Assembly: GCA_963773655.1 (NCBI GenBank)
Contig: CAVZBX010000003.1
Span: 248,001-312,000 of the forward strand
Direction of reading: 5' to 3'
DNA length: 64,000 nucleotides
Source of the DNA: DASSQJ01 sp963773655
Lineage (GTDB): Bacteria; Actinomycetota; Actinomycetes; Actinomycetales; Dermatophilaceae
Shown here piece after piece: positions 60,309 to 64,000 of this stretch (position 1 is its first letter; each line of letters opens with the position of its first letter). Position numbers and translations under genes: made by a program. The notes under the pieces are model-generated. The model worked only from the letters and a program-made list of their open reading frames with translations. It was not told the origin of the DNA and did no database searches.

Positions 60309-61439
60309 GTGGCGCACCAGGAGGTCGTGGTGGTCGGGGCCGGCCCCGGCGGCCTGGCCGTCGCCGCCGCGCTGCGGTCCCGCGGGCACGAGCCCCTCGT
60401 GGTCGACCGGGCCCCGCACGTGGGGGACAGCTGGCGGCGGCACTACGACCGGCTGCACCTGCACACCCCTCGCGGGTGGTCGCACCTGCCCGGGCTGCGC
60501 ATCCCGCGGCGGTACGGGCGGTGGGTGGCCCGTGACGACGTCGTCCGCTACCTCGAGCAGTACGCGGGACACCACCGGCTCCGGCTGCGACTCGGCAGCG
60601 CGGTCACCCGGGTCGACCGGCTCGACGACGGCCGCGCCCGCTGGCGGGTGCACCTCGAGGGTGGGGATGGCCTCGATGCGAGGCACGTGGTCGTCGCCAC
60701 CGGGTACAACCACACCCCCGTCGCGCCGTCGTGGCCCGGTGCCGACGGCTTCACCGGAGAGGTCGTGCTGGCCCGCGACTACCGGAACGGAGCGCCCTAC
60801 GCCGGTCGCGACGTGCTCGTCGTGGGAACCGGCAACACGGGGATGGAGATCGCCACCGACCTCGCCGAGCACGGCGCGGCCCGGGTGTGGCTCGCCGTCC
60901 GGACGCCACCGCACATCCTCCCCCGCTCCCGGCTGGGCTGGCCCGCGCAGGGCACCGGCATCCTCGTGCGCCGCCTGCCCCCGCGGCTCGTCGACCGGGT
61001 CGCCGCGGTGCTCGCCGTGGTCCAGGAGCCCGACCTCAGTGCCCACGGGATGCCGCGTCCCCGCGCCGACCTCTACTCGCGGGTCCTGGACGGCCGCGTC
61101 CCCGTGCAGGACGTCGGGGTCGTCGCCGCCGTCCGCTCCGGGCGGGTGGAGCCGGTCGCGGCGGTGCAGGCGATGGCCGGCGATGCGGTGCTCCTCGCCG
61201 ACGGCACCCGGCTGCGGCCCGCGGCCGTCGTCGTCGCCGCGGGGTACCGCGCCGGGCTCGAGCCGCTCGTCGGCCACCTCGGCGTGCTCGACCACCGCGG
61301 CCTGCCCGTCGTCCACGGGGCCCGGACGCCCCCGGGCGCCGAGGGGCTGTGGTTCACGGGGTTCACCAACCCGATCTCGGGGATGCTGCGCGAGCTGAGG
61401 ATCGACGCCGAGCGGATCGCCCGGGAGCTGACGGGCTGA
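60309..61439 (+). CDS. Flavin-dependent monooxygenase-like protein
   Basis: 376 residues. FAD loop VVGAGPGGLAVAAAL at the start, the WRRHYDRLHLHTPR segment, VVATGYNHTP, and the NADPH loop VVGTGNTGMEIATDLAEHG. The end has GLWFTGFTNPISGML. It belongs with class B flavoprotein monooxygenases and YUCCA-like enzymes that hydroxylate N, S or carbonyl compounds. GTG start with TACTCT eight bases upstream. Confidence 0.8.
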   Translation: MAHQEVVVVGAGPGGLAVAAALRSRGHEPLVVDRAPHVGDSWRRHYDRLHLHTPRGWSHLPGLRIPRRYGRWVARDDVVRYLEQYAGHHRLRLRLGSAVTRVDRLDDGRARWRVHLEGGDGLDARHVVVATGYNHTPVAPSWPGADGFTGEVVLARDYRNGAPYAGRDVLVVGTGNTGMEIATDLAEHGAARVWLAVRTPPHILPRSRLGWPAQGTGILVRRLPPRLVDRVAAVLAVVQEPDLSAHGMPRPRADLYSRVLDGRVPVQDVGVVAAVRSGRVEPVAAVQAMAGDAVLLADGTRLRPAAVVVAAGYRAGLEPLVGHLGVLDHRGLPVVHGARTPPGAEGLWFTGFTNPISGMLRELRIDAERIARELTG

Positions 61440-61503
61440 CGAGCTGACGGGTGCGGCCCTCGGCCCGGCGGCACGGCGGATCCGGCCGGCGAGCCGGTTC
61501 CCC

Positions 61504-61668
61504 GTTGCCCCGTCGTGGCCGGGTGTCCGCGTCATCACGGTGACGTCGGGCTTGTCCGGCGGGGGCGGTGTCGTTGCCCCGTCGTGGCCGGGTGTCCGCG
61601 TCATCACGGTGACGTCGGGCTTGTCCGGCGGGGGCGGTGTCGTTGCCCCGTCGTGGCCGGGTGTCCGC
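61504..61668 (+). repeat. 69-bp tandem repeats
   Basis: Units start at 61504, 61573 and 61642 with GTTGCCCCGTCGTGGCCGGG; the third breaks off where the 25-bp dispersed motif begins. Each unit includes GTCATCACGGTGACG, a short palindrome, and TTGTCCGGCGGGGGCGG. Confidence 0.85.
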
Positions 61669-61693
61669 GTCATCACCGTGACGACGCGGTCGT
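61669..61693 (+). repeat. Dispersed 25-bp intergenic repeat, copy 2
   Basis: Exact inverted copy of 11019-11043, about 50 kb away, in an intergenic region. It ends the third 69-bp unit. Confidence 0.6.
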
Positions 61694-61802
61694 TCGACTC
61701 CCCCTGAGATGGCGCCGCTCGCCGCCCACGCCTCGTCGGGGCGGGGCACGAGTGCTGCGCTGCCGTCGCCCGTCGGGCTGGTACGTGGGGCACGATGGGC
61801 GG

Positions 61803-63242
61803 GTGTCGGACGATGGGCTGTCGACCTACCGCTCCAAGCGGGATCCGGCGCGTACCCCGGAGCCGGTGCCGCCGCCGGGGCCCCTTCCACGTGGAGCGGA
61901 TGACACCTTCGTCGTCCAGGAGCACCACGCAACCGCACTGCACTGGGACTTCCGTCTCGAGCGGCACGGGGTCCTGGTCTCGTGGGCGGTCCCCAAGGGC
62001 CTCCCCCTCGACCCCTCGGCGAACCGGCTCGCGGTCCAGACGGAGGACCACCCGTTGGCGTACGCCGACTTCGAGGGCGACATCGCCGAGGGTGAGTACG
62101 GCGGGGGCGGGGTGAGCATCTGGGACCGTGGCACGTACGAGACCGAGGAGTGGAGCGAGGGGAAGGTGAAGGTCGTCCTCCACGGCTCCCGCGTCGACGG
62201 CCGGTACGCGCTGTTCCGGACGGGGGGAAGGAACTGGATGGTGCACCGGATGAGCCCGCCCCCGGACGACCACCTGCCGCTGCCGGCGAGGGTGGCGCCG
62301 ATGATGGCCACCTTGGCGGACGCGCTGCCGGCCGACGACGACCGGTGGGCCTACGAGATGAAGTGGGACGGGGTGCGTGCCGTCGTGCACGTCGACGGCG
62401 GCCGGCCGACGGCGTGGTCGCGCAACGACATCGACATCACCGAGAGCTACCCGGAGCTGCGTGCGATGGCCGAGTCGATGGGGGCGACCCAGGCCGTGCT
62501 CGACGGCGAGCTGGTGGCCCTCGACCCGAGCGGACGGCCGAGCTTCGAGCTGCTCCAGCGGCGGATGCACGTGACGGGTGGGGCCCGCGTCCGGCGCCTG
62601 GCCGCCTCGGTCCCGGTCACCTACCTCGTCTTCGACGTGCTCCATCTCGACGGCCGATCGACCCTGTCGATGCCCTACCGGGAGCGCCGTGCGCTGCTCG
62701 AGGACCTCGACCTCACCGGCCCCTCGTGGCAGACACCGCCCGCCTGGTTCGGCGGTGGTCCCGCCGTGCTGGCCGCTGCTCGGGAGCAGCACCTGGAGGG
62801 TGTGGTCGCCAAGCGGGCCGAGTCGACCTACCAGCCCGGAGCACGGTCGGGCAGCTGGCTGAAGATCAAGAACCTGCGCACCCAGGAGGTGCTCATCGCC
62901 GGGTGGCGGCCCGGACGAGGACGGCGCGCCGACACCATCGGTTCGCTGCTCCTGGCCATCCCGACCGCCGACGGGCTGCGCTACGCGGGCAGGGTCGGCA
63001 CCGGGTTCACCACCGCAGACCTCTCGGACCTGCAGCGCCGACTCGAGCCACTGGCCACCGACCGCTCCCCTGTGGGCGACGACGTCCCGCGAGCGGATGC
63101 CCGGGACGCGCACTGGGTCAGACCCGACCTCGTCGGCGAGGTCCGGTACACCGAGTGGACCCACGACGGGCGGCTGCGGCATCCCGCCTGGCGCGGGCTG
63201 CGGCCCGACAAGGACGCCGACCAGGTCGTCCGCGAGAGCTGA
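61803..63242 (+). CDS. ATP-dependent DNA ligase with 3'-phosphoesterase domain (LigD-type, no polymerase)
   Basis: 479 residues. Residues about 30-150 form the phosphoesterase domain: EHHATALHWDFRLER (His and Asp for metal), SWAVPKGLPLDP, DHPLAYADFEGDIAEGEYGGG. Residues about 165-479 form the ligase: EMKWDGVRAVVHV with the nucleotidyl Lys of K-x-D-G, VLDGELVALD, GVVAKRAES and GSWLKIKN. The polymerase domain of full LigD is missing, so end-processing and sealing are here and any polymerase must be elsewhere. Role in double-strand break repair. Confidence 0.87.
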   Translation: MSDDGLSTYRSKRDPARTPEPVPPPGPLPRGADDTFVVQEHHATALHWDFRLERHGVLVSWAVPKGLPLDPSANRLAVQTEDHPLAYADFEGDIAEGEYGGGGVSIWDRGTYETEEWSEGKVKVVLHGSRVDGRYALFRTGGRNWMVHRMSPPPDDHLPLPARVAPMMATLADALPADDDRWAYEMKWDGVRAVVHVDGGRPTAWSRNDIDITESYPELRAMAESMGATQAVLDGELVALDPSGRPSFELLQRRMHVTGGARVRRLAASVPVTYLVFDVLHLDGRSTLSMPYRERRALLEDLDLTGPSWQTPPAWFGGGPAVLAAAREQHLEGVVAKRAESTYQPGARSGSWLKIKNLRTQEVLIAGWRPGRGRRADTIGSLLLAIPTADGLRYAGRVGTGFTTADLSDLQRRLEPLATDRSPVGDDVPRADARDAHWVRPDLVGEVRYTEWTHDGRLRHPAWRGLRPDKDADQVVRES

Positions 63243-63285
63243 CGCATCCACCCCGCCCGGCGTCCGGCGATCCGCGTCGGAACCC

Positions 63286-64000
63286 TCACCCCTCCGGGCG
63301 CGTCGCCGTGATCGTGAAGGCGTGCTCGCGGAGCCGCTCTACGAGGGGATGGCCGAGCGCGGTGGCCGGCGTGAGCACCCCGCCGTCGCTCGCAGGCAGC
63401 CGGTCGCCGTCGAGGGCCAGCGCCAGCGCGGCCTCGCCGAACATCACGGCGGTGCCCGAGTAGCCGGGGTCGTACGGTGCCGCGAAGGTGGCCCGGTAGG
63501 TGGCGCCGTTCGTGCCCGTCGCCCGGACCTCCATCCGGAACCGGCCGCTGCGCATCGTCTCCTCGCTCGGCCCCTCTCCCGGGGCGGGCAGCACCCGGTC
63601 GAGCACGGCGCGGGTCGGCGCGAACGCCATCCCGGCCAGCCCACCGAGCAGGACGGCCGAGGCCACCCCGGCGGTCACCGCACCCCGCGGCCCGCCCCCG
63701 TAGTCGGCGTACTCGGCGTAGCGGAACCCCTCGCCGTAGCCGAGCAGCGAGGCGGACCGCGCGACCACGCGGGTGTTGAACGAGGCCATGACGAACATGC
63801 CGGTGAAGTGGCCGGTCTCGTCGTCCTGGCGGACCGGCGAGAGCCGCACGAGCCGGTCGACCGCCCCGGCGAGGCCACCGCGTCGGTGGCCGGACGACGT
63901 CGGGCGCGGCGGGCGCGGCCCGTCGGCGAGCGCCCACGGGTCCATCACGACCCGGCGCGCGGCGGCCGACGTGCGCATCTCGGCGGCCTGGGTGCGAGCG
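63286..64000 (-). CDS. Saccharopine-dehydrogenase-like enoyl reductase, C-terminal part (partial)
   Basis: The frame remains open to the last base, so the N-terminal cofactor-binding half lies outside the window. About 237 residues remain: RRVVMDPWALADGPRP, then a FVMASFNTRVVARSASLLGYGEGFRYAEY block and a FGEAALALALDG block near the end. These match actinobacterial trans-acting enoyl reductases of the saccharopine dehydrogenase family (as in Rv2449c), which act in lipid synthesis. Function in this organism inferred only. Confidence 0.7.
   Translation of the reverse strand, partial: ARTQAAEMRTSAAARRVVMDPWALADGPRPPRPTSSGHRRGGLAGAVDRLVRLSPVRQDDETGHFTGMFVMASFNTRVVARSASLLGYGEGFRYAEYADYGGGPRGAVTAGVASAVLLGGLAGMAFAPTRAVLDRVLPAPGEGPSEETMRSGRFRMEVRATGTNGATYRATFAAPYDPGYSGTAVMFGEAALALALDGDRLPASDGGVLTPATALGHPLVERLREHAFTITATRPEG

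Larger units (their letters stand above)
61440..61802. other. Repeat-bearing intergenic region before the DNA ligase
   Basis: No gene is supported. It holds 2.5 copies of a 69-bp tandem repeat (61504-61693 region) and a copy of the 25-bp dispersed motif, then about 110 bp without clear features. No firm -10 for the ligase; CACGAT lies six bases before its GTG. Confidence 0.55.

Noticed and set aside
61504..61693. 69-bp repeats as a CRISPR array or phage attachment site
   Set aside because: The units are identical along their full length, with no spacers. No integrase or tRNA is nearby.

Overview
The window is 64 kb of very GC-rich DNA (roughly 70-75% by eye) packed with short-spaced, often 1-4 bp overlapping genes, many with GTG starts. 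The gene families (IdeR/DtxR-type iron boxes, DUF3105/DUF305 pair, beta-CASP nuclease, phosphoesterase-ligase DNA ligase, SDR/phosphotransferase operon) point to an actinobacterium. A Micrococcales lineage such as Intrasporangiaceae would fit, but that is inference. No rRNA, tRNA, CRISPR array, insertion sequence or prophage gene was seen. At least twelve genes have a TANNNT hexamer 6-7 bases in front of the start codon, the signature of leaderless transcripts.

Layout. 0-4 kb: nucleotidyltransferase C-terminus, DnaQ-type exonuclease, LysR regulator, sigma factor fused to a zinc-finger anti-sigma-like domain, DUF2892 protein, AIM24 protein. 4.2-7.5 kb: a flavin/iron-sulfur electron-transfer operon (ferredoxin, NuoF-like flavoprotein, ferric-reductase-like cytochrome, ApbE flavin transferase, two tiny related proteins). 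7.6-10.9 kb: MMPL exporter with its TetR regulator. 11-13 kb: tandem repeats, a serine hydrolase, an amphi-Trp protein. 13.1-29.2 kb: the aromatic catabolic locus. 29.6-33.3 kb: DUF3105, DUF305, 2TM protein, a cysteine-desulfurase-like enzyme. 33.3-39.7 kb: an iron-box-controlled divergent pair, an AMP ligase-carrier-acyltransferase fusion against a ferric-iron ABC transporter. 39.7-64 kb: mixed housekeeping and accessory genes (NAD synthase, spermidine-synthase-like protein, quinone reductase, MFS, enoyl-CoA hydratase, molybdopterin oxidoreductase, beta-CASP nuclease, PfkB kinase, SDRs, glyoxylate reductase, glycerate kinase, flavin monooxygenase, DNA ligase).

The most interesting part is 13.1-29.2 kb, two divergent operons around a 200-bp control region with two matching palindromes that suit the IclR regulator encoded there. 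The rightward operon encodes two extradiol dioxygenases, a histidine phosphatase, a split PEP-synthase-like pair (ATP-binding protein plus a 602-residue protein with a phosphohistidine swivel domain), a phthalate-type Rieske oxygenase, a zinc-ribbon protein and a HAD protein. The leftward operon encodes the lower meta-cleavage enzymes (three hydratase/decarboxylase paralogs, 4-oxalocrotonate tautomerase), a Rieske ferredoxin, a second HAD protein, a GlcG-like protein, a MetE-like enzyme and an SDR. The split PEP-synthase pair resembles phenylphosphate synthase and the CreH/CreI alkylphenol kinase. I infer an aerobic route in which a phenolic substrate is phosphorylated, oxidised by a Rieske enzyme rather than the P450 of the cre pathway, dephosphorylated and cleaved by extradiol fission.

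Four genes (LysR/sigma junction, AIM24, ligase-acyltransferase, molybdopterin oxidoreductase) read as intact only if one base is added or removed, mostly in short G/C runs. This looks more like residual indel error in the sequence than four independent pseudogenes.
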